Positions 1-7,641 of a DNA stretch of 37,708 nt are shown here, one piece after another; the stretch's first letter is position 1; each line of letters begins with the position of its first letter. The DNA is from CAZAQB01 sp964487155 (GTDB lineage: Bacteria > Pseudomonadota > Gammaproteobacteria > Nitrococcales > Nitrococcaceae). Below the pieces are notes generated by a model. That model searched no databases and was not told the origin of the DNA. It saw nothing but the letters and a program-made list of their open reading frames with translations. The DNA is taken from the NCBI GenBank assembly GCA_964487155.1, contig CAZAQB010000016.1, positions 1 through 37,708 of the forward strand. The letters are read 5' to 3'. The translations under genes were made by a program, and so were the position numbers.

Positions 1-48
1 AAACCAATATCCTACGCGATATCAGCACAAATTCATGAAATCTTCGGG

Positions 49-2127
49 CTAAATGACCATCCCCGAGAAGTCGTAGGTCGGCTCCGCCTCCGGTTCCTGC
101 AGGAAGTTGCCCAGCACGAAGTCGACGTTGCACTGCCAGAGCACGGCCAGGGTGGTGGCCTCCTCCAGGGCGCCGGCGATCACCTGGCGGTCCATGCTGC
201 GGGCGGTCTCGGTGATCTGGGAGATGGTGCGCTGGCCCTCGTCGGTGGTGATGTCCTCGATCAGGGTGCGATCCAGCTTCAGGCAGTCCGCCGGCAGGTG
301 CTTGAGCAGCTGGAAGGAGTTGAGCCCGCTGCCGAAATGATCCAGCACGAAGCTGCAGCCCTGGGCGCGGACGGCGTCGTAGAAATTCTTCGCCTGGTTG
401 AGCTGGGTGACCGCGACCGGCTCGTTGAGCTCGAAGGCCAGGCGGGCGCCGTCCACCTGGTGGGTGGCCAGGGCTTCGCTGAGAAAGGACGCGAAATCCG
501 AGTCTCCCAGCGTCGCGCCGGCCACTTTCACAAACAGGCAATCGGCCTGCTTGCCCTGCGGTGCCCCCGCCAGGCCCCGGATGCAGTGCTCCACCACCCA
601 GCGGTCGATGGCCGGCATCAGGCCGAACTGCTCGGCGGCGGGCATGAACACTTCCGGGCGCAGCAGCTCGCCGTTCTCGCCGCGCAGGCGGACCCGGACC
701 TCGTAGCGCATGCGGGTGTCCCCGCCGAGAGAGACGATGGGCTGGTAGACCAGCACCAGGTCGTCGTCGGCGAGTGCCGCGTTGAGGCGGTTCTTCCAGT
801 TCTGGTCGGCCTCGGTGTCCTCCTGGGGGGCGTACAGGTGGATCCGGTTGCCGCCTTCCCGGCGGGCCGCCTCGCAGGCCTCGAAGGCCAGGTTGATGGC
901 GCCCTGGGCGCTGCCGGCCATGTCGCCGAGCATGGCGACGCCCACGCTGCAGGTCTTGGTGATGGTGCGGTTGCCGGCCTCGCTGACGTGATCTTCCACC
1001 CGCTTGCGCAGGGCCTCGGCCACGCCCACGCTCTCGTGCACGCCACGGTTGGGCAGCAGCACGGTGAACGCGTGGTCGGAGTAGCGTGCCGGCACATCCC
1101 CGCCGGAGACGCTCTGCAGGATTTCCGCGCCGGTGTCGGTGATCACCTGGTCGAGGGCAGTGATGCCCAGGCTGTCCTGCACGGCCTCCAGGTTGTCCAG
1201 CTGCACGTACAGCAGGCCGCTGACCCGGCCGTCGTCGCGCTCCAGGTAGGCCGAGACCTCCCGGTCCAGCTCCGCCAGGAAATGGCGGCGATTGAACAGC
1301 CCGGTGAGCAGGTCGCGCTGGCTGAGCCGCTCCATCTCGTCTTCGGCCGGCACGGCCTCGGGGGCCCGGCGGCGGATCAGCACCTGGGTGCACGCCTCGC
1401 CTTCGATGCTGGCGGGGGAGAGCTCCAGGCGCATCTCCTCGGGCTCCTCCGCCCCCTGCATGCGCAGTTCGATGTGGTCAACGTCCTGGTTGCCCTGGGC
1501 GTAGCGGCGGAAGAACTCCTTGGCGCGGGCCTGGTCGGCGGGGGCCACCATGTCCAGCAGCGGCAGGCCCTCGATGCCGTCGGACTCGTCGATGCCGAAG
1601 TGCTCCAGGTAGGCCTTGTTGGCGTAGATGTGCATGCCCTCGTGGACGTAGGCGATGGCGTCCCGGGAGCTGTCCAGCAGCGCAGAGCAGCGGCGCTCGG
1701 TCTCCCGCAGGGCGGCTTCCAGGCGCCGCAGGCGCCGGCGCTCGCGCAGGTGGCGGGATTCCCGCAGCACCACCAGCCGGAAGTGCTCGGTGTCGCCCTT
1801 GGACACTGCATCGGCGGCGCCCAGGCGCAGCACTTCGTCGCGCAGTGCCGGGTCTTCCTCGTCGCTGAGCACCACCAGGGGCAGGTCCTTGCCGGAGCGC
1901 TCCAGGGTGCGCAGCGCCGTCTCCAGAGGCAGGCAGCCCAGGGCGGCGGCGCAGATGAACAGATCCTGGGCCTTCTGGTCCAGGGCGTTTTCCAGATCCT
2001 CGTCGTCCTCCACCCGGGTGGGCCGCACGGCGTAGCCGGCGTTGCGCAGCACGCTGACCAGCATTTCCGCGTCGTTGTAGGACTCTTCGGCGATCAGCAA
2101 TCGCAGCAGGTTGTCTTCGTTCCCCAT
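49..2127 (-). CDS. fimX: FimX-like degenerate GGDEF/EAL c-di-GMP effector (REC-PAS-GGDEF-EAL)
   Basis: Likely a non-catalytic c-di-GMP receptor that controls type IV pilus assembly at the cell pole. The 692 residues almost equal Pseudomonas FimX (691). Domains: a REC-like fold (about 9-120) with no Asp at the usual phospho-acceptor position near residue 59, PAS (about 145-255), GGDEF (about 270-430) and EAL (about 445-685). The GGDEF signature is replaced by YSDHAF at 349-354. The EAL motif reads EVR (476-478), and DDFG is DHFG (596-599). KLDR (617-620) is kept. These losses mirror the degenerate motifs of FimX and argue against cyclase or phosphodiesterase activity; binding is inferred. I chose the ATG at 2127 because AGGAAGA lies just upstream; an ATG-like extension to 2160 lacks this support. 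The PilZ-like gene lies 199 bp upstream on the same strand. It could also be another degenerate GGDEF/EAL protein, but the architecture favours FimX. Confidence 0.85.
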   Translation of the reverse strand: MGNEDNLLRLLIAEESYNDAEMLVSVLRNAGYAVRPTRVEDDEDLENALDQKAQDLFICAAALGCLPLETALRTLERSGKDLPLVVLSDEEDPALRDEVLRLGAADAVSKGDTEHFRLVVLRESRHLRERRRLRRLEAALRETERRCSALLDSSRDAIAYVHEGMHIYANKAYLEHFGIDESDGIEGLPLLDMVAPADQARAKEFFRRYAQGNQDVDHIELRMQGAEEPEEMRLELSPASIEGEACTQVLIRRRAPEAVPAEDEMERLSQRDLLTGLFNRRHFLAELDREVSAYLERDDGRVSGLLYVQLDNLEAVQDSLGITALDQVITDTGAEILQSVSGGDVPARYSDHAFTVLLPNRGVHESVGVAEALRKRVEDHVSEAGNRTITKTCSVGVAMLGDMAGSAQGAINLAFEACEAARREGGNRIHLYAPQEDTEADQNWKNRLNAALADDDLVLVYQPIVSLGGDTRMRYEVRVRLRGENGELLRPEVFMPAAEQFGLMPAIDRWVVEHCIRGLAGAPQGKQADCLFVKVAGATLGDSDFASFLSEALATHQVDGARLAFELNEPVAVTQLNQAKNFYDAVRAQGCSFVLDHFGSGLNSFQLLKHLPADCLKLDRTLIEDITTDEGQRTISQITETARSMDRQVIAGALEEATTLAVLWQCNVDFVLGNFLQEPEAEPTYDFSGMVI

Positions 2128-2326
2128 TGATCTTCCTGACGTGAGGGTACCCGGGCGCACCGGTGAGGCAGTGCCCCGCGCAAGGGCGGCGGTGGCCGGG
2201 CCGAGTCCGCCGCCCCTGGCGGGACGGGGGCTGTTCCCGGCATGGCGTTCTGGCTCCCGGCGAGCCTATCAGACGCGGCCGCCGCTGCCAGAGAGCGGCG
2301 CGCAATCCACCAGCTGCACCGGCGGC

Positions 2327-4063
2327 TCACCGGTGGGGATTCAGGGGTTCGGACTGGAGCGCGTCGCAACGGCGGAACTCGAACTGGCTGAAGTGGCTGG
2401 TGCGATCCAGCACCCCGAGGATCTCGATGTCGGTCTCCTTGCCCCGGTCGCCGATGCGAGCGCGGCCGCCGGGCTCCAGCTGATCGCCGGGGATCACCAC
2501 CGAGGCCGGGCGCTCGGTGGAGACCACCACCGGCAGCAGCAGGGCCCGTTCGTCGGGCCCAAAGCCGCCGTCCTCGCGCCGGGTGCGGGCCTGCACCGGT
2601 ATCGGCCGGGGGCCGAGCAGCTCGACACCCACCTGCAGGCGCTCGGGTTCCGGAGTGCGCAGCCAGCGCACCACGCCCAGCTGCCACACCTGAGACCGCC
2701 CCGCGGCGTCGCGCATGGCGATCAGTTCCCCCACCTGGATGCGGCGGGACTGGTCCGGATCGGAGAGCAGGCAGTAACCCCCGGCGCTGACGTTGAGCAG
2801 ATCCCAGTCCAGGGGTCGGCTCTCGCGGGCCTCCCGGGCGTCGACCCGGTTGCGCTGCTGGGCTTCCAGCTCCAGGGTGCGGATCAGCTCGGTGGGGTAG
2901 ATGAGGTCCCAGACATCCGGGCCGCCGCGGCCGGCTTCGGCCGCCGTCTCCCGGGAGCGGAACTGGCTGTTGTAGCGCTCCTCGGCGTCCTCGTCCCAGC
3001 CCAGCTCCCGGCAGAGCATCTGGTGGATGCGCACCATGCCCACCACCACCTGCACCCGCGAGCGGGTGTTGAGCCGCGCCTGCCGGCGGCTGCTCACCGC
3101 GCCCAGCGCCACCATCAGCCGGCGGGCCAGGTCCGGGGAGACGTCGGCGAGCGGCCGCCGCCGCCAGAATGCCCGGGATACGGCAGTGGTGGCGAATTCC
3201 CGTTCCATGACCGACACCATGTCCGTGGTGACCAGCACCCGGTCGCCGGACTGTGGTTCCTCAAGCCCGGCCGGCCGGGGCGGCTGGTTGCCGTCCACCC
3301 GAACCTGGAACGCCCCTTCCCCGGCCTGGGCCGCGTCCGGCGCGACCAGCTGGGCGTGGGCGGCCCACTGGCCCAGCAGCCGGTAGCCGTCCATGATCTC
3401 CTGAGGCCGCAGGCGCAGCGGGCCGACCGCAGCGGTGAGCAGGATGCGCTTGTAGGCGGTGAGGGGCGTCCAGCGGCCCCGGCGGCGCTCGCCGCCGCTG
3501 GGCACCCGGGCGCCGCTCAGGTTCTGGGCCTCGCCGATGCGGTACAGGGAGTGGAGCCGTCGCCACCCATCGGACGGGCCGGGCCGGTACACCAGCCAGC
3601 TCTCCAGGAACATGCGGCCCCGGTAATCCACCGCGCGCTCCAGGGCGAGGGCCAGGGTCCGGCGGGTGGCGAGCCGGCCCTCGCGCACCGCCGAGTGCAG
3701 GATCACCTCGTAGCCCAGGGCGATCTCCGAGAGCAGGTGTTGGGCCACATTGGCTGCCCGCCGGGGTTTCTCCTGCAGGGGCAGCTCCCGGCCGCAGTAG
3801 AGCTTGCGCAGGCTTTCCACCAGGTAGTCCACCATCTCCCGGAGGCGCTCCAGGACCGCCAGCCGCCGCGCCGGCCGCAACTCCAGTCGGTTCAGGTCCT
3901 GCAGGGCCTCGTAGACCTGGCGGCTGGTCTCCCCCAGGTTGGTGACCGGCAGGTTCTGCAGCCAGTCCTCCACCGCCCGCGGGCGGCAGTCGAAGCTGCC
4001 GGAGTCCGGACGGTGGCGGTCCGGAACCTGCAGCCCGACCCAGAGCGGTTCACTCGTCGCCAT
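2327..4063 (-). CDS. Large protein with C-terminal PilZ-like domain, FimX neighbour
   Basis: 578 residues, no signal peptide or membrane segment. I do not recognise residues 1-395, which are Arg/Leu-rich and look mostly helical. Residues about 400-490 look like a PilZ c-di-GMP-binding domain: RVDAR at 406-410 fits RxxxR, NVSAGG at 424-429 fits [D/N]xSxxG, and a GVVRW...VGVEL pattern follows at 463-481 as in PilZ beta strands. The spacing between the first two motifs (13 residues) is shorter than usual, so c-di-GMP binding is uncertain. The ATG at 4063 overlaps the 3' end of epmB by 14 bp, suggesting translational coupling. From memory, Pseudomonas fimX also has an unnamed gene beside it, followed by psd, and psd lies 3.6 kb away here. 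A role in pilus or surface behaviour with the FimX-like protein is inferred from position only. Confidence 0.8.
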   Translation of the reverse strand: MATSEPLWVGLQVPDRHRPDSGSFDCRPRAVEDWLQNLPVTNLGETSRQVYEALQDLNRLELRPARRLAVLERLREMVDYLVESLRKLYCGRELPLQEKPRRAANVAQHLLSEIALGYEVILHSAVREGRLATRRTLALALERAVDYRGRMFLESWLVYRPGPSDGWRRLHSLYRIGEAQNLSGARVPSGGERRRGRWTPLTAYKRILLTAAVGPLRLRPQEIMDGYRLLGQWAAHAQLVAPDAAQAGEGAFQVRVDGNQPPRPAGLEEPQSGDRVLVTTDMVSVMEREFATTAVSRAFWRRRPLADVSPDLARRLMVALGAVSSRRQARLNTRSRVQVVVGMVRIHQMLCRELGWDEDAEERYNSQFRSRETAAEAGRGGPDVWDLIYPTELIRTLELEAQQRNRVDAREARESRPLDWDLLNVSAGGYCLLSDPDQSRRIQVGELIAMRDAAGRSQVWQLGVVRWLRTPEPERLQVGVELLGPRPIPVQARTRREDGGFGPDERALLLPVVVSTERPASVVIPGDQLEPGGRARIGDRGKETDIEILGVLDRTSHFSQFEFRRCDALQSEPLNPHR

Positions 4064-5135
4064 AGGCCAGCCCGGGCCCGTAGGCCCCCCCGGGGGTCGT
4101 CGAATCCATGTGCTCGGCCCTGGCCGAAGGCGCCAGGGTGCGCTTCTGGGTCTCTCCCGGAATCTCCCGGGCCAGGCGCGGCAACAGGTAGCCGGGCAGC
4201 CGCGCGCCTGCCTCCGCCATGAGGCGCCGCGCCTCGGACTCGGGGACGTCGAAATGGCCGGCCCCCGCCACCGGGTCCAGCAGGTGCAGGTAGTAGGGCA
4301 GCACCCCCAGTTCGAACAGCCGCTCGCTGAGCTCGACCTGGGCCTGCCAGGTGTCGTTCACGCCGCGCAGCAGCACCGCCTGATTGAGCAGGGTTACCCC
4401 CGTGCCGGCCAGCCGCCCCATGGCCGACGCCACCGCGGCGTCAAGCTCCTGGGCGTGGTTGGCATGGATCACCATCACCACCGGCAGCGGGCTCGCCGCC
4501 AGCCAGTGCAGCAGGCTGTCGTCCACGCGCTCCGGCAGCACCACCGGGGTGCGGCTGTGGATGCGCAGCCGGCGCAGGTGCGCCACCCGGCCAGCGGCCC
4601 GGGCCAGGGCGGCGAGCCGGCGGTCCGGCAGGGTCAGGGGATCGCCGCCGCTGAGGATCAGCTCCTGTTCCGAGGGGTCGGCCTCCAGCGCCTCCAGGGC
4701 CGTGCTCCAGCCCGCCCCGGGAGCGGCCGCCTCGGCGTAGGGGAAATGCCGGCGGAAGCAGTAGCGGCAATGCACGGCGCAGGCGCCGGTGGTCACCAGC
4801 AGGCTGCGGCCGTGGTACTTCCGCACCAGGCCGCCGGGTGCCAGGGCCGCCAGATCGCCCACCGGGTCGGCGCTGAGCCCGGGCTGAGGTTCCAGTTCTT
4901 CCGCCAGGGGCAGCACCTGGCGCAGCAGCGGATCGTCGGGATCGCCGGGGCGCATGCGAGCCACAAAGCCGCGCGGTACCCGCAGCGGGAAGCCCTCGGC
5001 GGCGCGCCGGGCTGCCGGCAGCAGCGCCGGGTCCAGCGCCAGCAGCCGCAGCAGCTCGGCGGGGTCGCGCACCGCCTCGGCCAGGCACTTGCGCCAGGCG
5101 GGGAGGGCGGGTCTGGAGTGGGGGCCTGCGATCAT
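4050..5135 (-). CDS. epmB: EF-P beta-lysylation protein EpmB (lysine 2,3-aminomutase-like radical SAM enzyme)
   Basis: Converts (S)-alpha-lysine to (R)-beta-lysine, which EpmA attaches to elongation factor P. 361 residues. The radical-SAM cluster motif CxxxCxxC is seen as C119, C123 and C126 in the stretch GACAVHCRYCFRRHFPY, followed by an LILSGGDPL segment typical of the KamA/YjeK family. Lys331 in GETQKRTL aligns, from memory, with the PLP lysine near the C-terminus of the E. coli protein. It lacks the long extra domains of clostridial aminomutases, which fits EpmB rather than KamA. It is transcribed away from efp, with starts 281 bp apart, so one intergenic region may serve both. Its stop codon overlaps the start of the PilZ-like gene. 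No strong ribosome site is visible before the ATG at 5135. Confidence 0.95.
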   Translation of the reverse strand: MIAGPHSRPALPAWRKCLAEAVRDPAELLRLLALDPALLPAARRAAEGFPLRVPRGFVARMRPGDPDDPLLRQVLPLAEELEPQPGLSADPVGDLAALAPGGLVRKYHGRSLLVTTGACAVHCRYCFRRHFPYAEAAAPGAGWSTALEALEADPSEQELILSGGDPLTLPDRRLAALARAAGRVAHLRRLRIHSRTPVVLPERVDDSLLHWLAASPLPVVMVIHANHAQELDAAVASAMGRLAGTGVTLLNQAVLLRGVNDTWQAQVELSERLFELGVLPYYLHLLDPVAGAGHFDVPESEARRLMAEAGARLPGYLLPRLAREIPGETQKRTLAPSARAEHMDSTTPGGAYGPGLAYGDE

Positions 5136-5140
5136 GAACG

Positions 5141-5169
5141 TTCTAAAGCTGCTGGATTTCCGTTAGCAT
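5141..5169 (+). promoter_or_regulatory. Possible sigma70-type promoter upstream of efp
   Basis: TTCTAA (5141-5146), a 17-bp spacer, then TAGCAT (5164-5169). This matches 7 of 12 consensus positions and is in the least GC-rich part of the epmB-efp interval. If used, it would give efp a leader of about 240 nt. Prediction by eye only. Confidence 0.28.
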
Positions 5170-5416
5170 TCGCGCCCTGTGGAGATGCTGGGCGCGGCCC
5201 GCCGGGTGTTCCGGGTGCCGGCGCGGCGCATCGCGCGCGCAGCATGTCCTTCTCGTGTCAGTTGCCTGGACGACTGGCACGCCGGCTCGTTCGGGACGCG
5301 CGGCGCTGCCGCCCCCGCCCGGTATCCCGCCGGGGCGAGAACGGGCAGATCGTACCCTATTTGCCGGAACTGCGGCGCGGTTCGCACCGTCTCCGGCAGC
5401 GCGGAGCATGGCATTC

Positions 5417-5986
5417 ATGGCGACCTTCAGCACCAACCAGTTCAAGAACGGCCTCAAGATCATGCTTGAGGGTGACCCCTATACCATCGTCGAGAACGAG
5501 TTCGTCAAGCCTGGCAAGGGACAGGCGTTCAATCGGGTGAAAGTGCGCAACCTGAAGACCGGCCGGGTCATCGATCGGACCTTCAAGTCCGGCGACACAG
5601 TGGAGGCTGCCGACGTCATGGAGACGCAGATGCAGTACCTCTACAACGACGGCGAGTTCTACCACTTCATGGATCCGGACAGCTTCGAGCAGCACGCCGT
5701 CCCGGCCGCCGCCATGGGGGATGCCGCCAAGTGGCTGAAGGAGCAGGATCTCTGCAACGTGGTGCTGTGGAATGGCACGCCGCTGTCCGTGGACGCCCCG
5801 CCCCATGCCCACCTGCAGGTGACCCAGACCGACCCCGGCCTGAAGGGGGACACCAGCAGTGGCGGCAGCAAGCCGGCGACCCTGGAGACCGGCGCCGTGG
5901 TGCAGGTGCCGCTGTTCATCCAGCAGGGGGAGTCCGTCAAGGTGGACACCCGCACCGGCACCTACATCTCCCGCTCGAAAGAGTAG
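5417..5986 (+). CDS. efp: Translation elongation factor P
   Basis: Binds ribosomes stalled at polyproline and helps peptide-bond formation. 189 residues, the normal EF-P length (E. coli 188). The start at 5417 gives MATFSTNQFK; the alternative ATG at 5408 would add three residues. GGAG at 5403-5406 fits the later start. With this start the modified lysine in KPGKGQAF is exactly Lys34, the residue beta-lysylated in E. coli. The signature TDPGLKGDT and the C-terminal KVDTRTGTYISR are intact. The gene lies between divergent epmB and downstream epmA, so factor and two modifying enzymes are together. Three PPP tracts in DedD, encoded further along this window, make that protein a plausible client. 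Confidence 0.98.
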   Translation: MATFSTNQFKNGLKIMLEGDPYTIVENEFVKPGKGQAFNRVKVRNLKTGRVIDRTFKSGDTVEAADVMETQMQYLYNDGEFYHFMDPDSFEQHAVPAAAMGDAAKWLKEQDLCNVVLWNGTPLSVDAPPHAHLQVTQTDPGLKGDTSSGGSKPATLETGAVVQVPLFIQQGESVKVDTRTGTYISRSKE

Positions 5987-5990
5987 TTCC

Positions 5991-6947
5991 CTGGCCTCCC
6001 CGGCGGACTGGCCCCCGACGGCGTCGGCCGCCGCCCTGCGCCGGCGCGCCGGGATCCTGGCGCGCATCCGCGCCTTCTTCGCCGCGCGGGACGTGTTGGA
6101 GGTGGAGACCCCCCTGCTGGCTGCCTGTGGGGTGACCGATCCGCAGATCGACGGCGTCCCGGTGGAGGTGCCCGGGCTCGGCAGCCGCTGGCTGCAGACG
6201 TCTCCCGAATACGCCATGAAGCGCCTGCTGGCGGCGGGAGCCGGCAGCATCTACCAGCTTGGGCGCGCCTTGCGGGCCGGTGAACAGGGGCGTTTCCACA
6301 ATCCGGAGTTCACCCTGCTGGAGTGGTACCGGCCGGGTTTCGACACCGGTGCCCTGATGGACGAGGTGGCGGCCCTGGTGGCGGAGATCCTGGGCCCGGC
6401 GCCTGTGGAGCGCCTGGAGTACCGCACGGCCTTCGCCCGATACGCCGGCCTGGACCCCTTCAGTGCCTCGCTGGCGGAACTGCGCGTGGCCAGCGCCGAG
6501 GCGGCCGGCGCGGCGCCGGAGGATCTCGACCGCGACGGCCTGCTGGACCTGCTGATGGGGCTCACGGTGGCCCCGCGGCTGGGGCGGGGCCGGCTCAGTT
6601 TCGTCTGTGGCTATCCCGCCAGCCAGGCGGCACTGGCCCGGCTGAGGCCGGACGATCCGTCCACCGCGGAGCGCTTCGAGCTGTTCGTGGAGGGGCTGGA
6701 GCTGGCCAACGGCTTCCATGAGCTCGCCGATCCCCTGGAGCAGGCGCGGCGCTTCCGCGAAGACCGCCGCCGGCGCCGGGCCGCCGGCCGGCCGGTGCCG
6801 CGTCCCGACCGCCGGCTGCTGGCGGCGCTGCGCTCCGGTCTGCCGGACTGCGCGGGCGTGGCCCTGGGGGTGGACCGGCTGGTGATGCTCGCCCTGGGTG
6901 CCGCGCACATCCGTCAGGTGCTGGCCTTCCCGGCGGACCGGGCCTGA
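5991..6947 (+). CDS. epmA: EF-P lysine--lysine ligase EpmA (class II LysRS-like)
   Basis: Attaches (R)-beta-lysine to Lys34 of EF-P, using ATP like a truncated class II lysyl-tRNA synthetase without the anticodon-binding domain. Class II motif 2 is visible in RALRAGEQGRFHNPEFT with LLEWYRPG after it, and motif 3 in GVALGVDRLVMLALG near the C-terminus. ERFELFVEGLELANGFHEL is also conserved. The reading frame has no ATG, GTG or TTG between the end of efp and the first conserved residues. The only in-frame ATG upstream (5859) would overlap efp by 128 bp with an unrelated sequence. CTG at 5991, four bases after the efp stop and preceded by GAAAGAG, gives 318 residues (E. coli 325). The start is therefore tentative; the gene identity is not. 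It is probably cotranscribed and translationally coupled with efp. Confidence 0.93.
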   Translation: MASPADWPPTASAAALRRRAGILARIRAFFAARDVLEVETPLLAACGVTDPQIDGVPVEVPGLGSRWLQTSPEYAMKRLLAAGAGSIYQLGRALRAGEQGRFHNPEFTLLEWYRPGFDTGALMDEVAALVAEILGPAPVERLEYRTAFARYAGLDPFSASLAELRVASAEAAGAAPEDLDRDGLLDLLMGLTVAPRLGRGRLSFVCGYPASQAALARLRPDDPSTAERFELFVEGLELANGFHELADPLEQARRFREDRRRRRAAGRPVPRPDRRLLAALRSGLPDCAGVALGVDRLVMLALGAAHIRQVLAFPADRA

Positions 6948-6971
6948 CGCGACGGCTGAGCCGGGCGGGGC

Positions 6972-7006
6972 GTAGGCCGGATAAGGCGCGTAGCGCCGCA
7001 TCCGGC
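6972..7006 (+). repeat. REP-type palindrome, copy 1 of an inverted pair
   Basis: Begins GTAGGCCGGATAAGGCG and closes with CGCCGCATCCGGC, an imperfect palindrome with two mismatched positions in a 14-bp arm. The wording is very close to the enterobacterial REP/PU consensus. It lies 24 bp after the epmA stop, between convergent genes, where it could stabilise mRNA ends or stop transcription. There is no T-tract. Confidence 0.75.
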
Positions 7007-7060
7007 GTCTTCCGGGGTGATTTGGGCCGTTCCGGGATGGGCGGGGGATCGCTGCCGGAT

Positions 7061-7090
7061 TGCCGGATGCGTTTTGCTTACCCGGCCTAC
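7061..7090 (-). repeat. REP-type palindrome, copy 2, inverted relative to copy 1
   Basis: Reads TGCCGGATGCG...CCCGGCCTAC on the plus strand, so its reverse complement starts GTAGGCCGGGTAAG like copy 1. The inner stem is more degenerate. The two copies face each other across 54 bp and form a BIME-like pair between convergent epmA and nikR. Confidence 0.7.
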
Positions 7091-7119
7091 GGGGGGAACG
7101 CCGCGGCGGCTGCCCGGAC

Positions 7120-7590
7120 TCAGCTCACCGGCCGGTAGTGCCAGTGGTCGCCCGGCGGTGCCTCCCCGTGGGAGTGGTCCGCGCTGTGGGCCTGCACCGG
7201 CACCAGGTGCAGGCGGCCGTGGCGCACTCCCGGCTCCGCCATGACCGCCTGGGCGAAGCGCTGCACCTGGGCGGTGGGGCCCCGCAGCAGCGCCGTCTCC
7301 AGGCAGTGCTCGTGGTCCAGGTGGACGTGCACCGTGGCCAGCGCCAGGTCGTGGTGATCGTGCTGGGCCGACGTAAGGCGGGCGGCCAGCTGGCGCTCGT
7401 GGTGGTTGAACACGTAGGTGAGGGCACCCACGCAGGGTTCCGGCGGGGAAGTCTCCAGCTCGGATTCCGCCAGCTCCCGGCGGATCAGGTCGCGCACCGC
7501 CTCGGAGCGGTTGCGGTAGCCTCGGGCCTCCAGCAGCCGGTCGAACTCACCGGCCAGGACGTCCTCCAGGGAAATGGTGATGCGCTGCAT
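7120..7590 (-). CDS. nikR: Nickel-responsive transcriptional regulator NikR
   Basis: Ribbon-helix-helix repressor that binds DNA when loaded with nickel, normally repressing nickel uptake genes. 156 residues. The N-terminal MQRITISL strand and the following helices (to about 45) form the CopG-type DNA-binding domain. The C-terminal ACT-like metal domain has the expected ligands H77, H88, H90 and C96, in QHDHHDLALATVHVHLDHEH and the following CLE. I start at 7590, which gives the family-typical MQRITI; an upstream ATG would add only six residues. AGGGG lies about 10 bases upstream of the start. The last 25 residues extend past E. coli NikR and are His-rich (H135, H139, H141, H149, H151). No nickel transporter, hydrogenase or urease gene is nearby, so its targets must lie elsewhere. 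Confidence 0.92.
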   Translation of the reverse strand: MQRITISLEDVLAGEFDRLLEARGYRNRSEAVRDLIRRELAESELETSPPEPCVGALTYVFNHHERQLAARLTSAQHDHHDLALATVHVHLDHEHCLETALLRGPTAQVQRFAQAVMAEPGVRHGRLHLVPVQAHSADHSHGEAPPGDHWHYRPVS

Positions 7591-7641
7591 GCTTCGGCCC
7601 CTGTGCATCGGACGGCGCCGGCCCCCGCCGCCCGGGTGGAT

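Noticed and set aside
298..2130. 610-residue open frame on the plus strand
   Set aside because: Antisense shadow of the FimX-like gene; the translation is a His/Gln/Ala/Gly-rich string with no domain.
2111..4222. 703-residue open frame on the plus strand
   Set aside because: Antisense to the PilZ-like gene; biased composition and no recognisable motif, as expected in high-GC DNA.
5859..5990. ATG at 5859 as the epmA start
   Set aside because: Would overlap efp by 128 bp and add about 44 residues rich in Arg, Ser and Pro that match nothing in EpmA.
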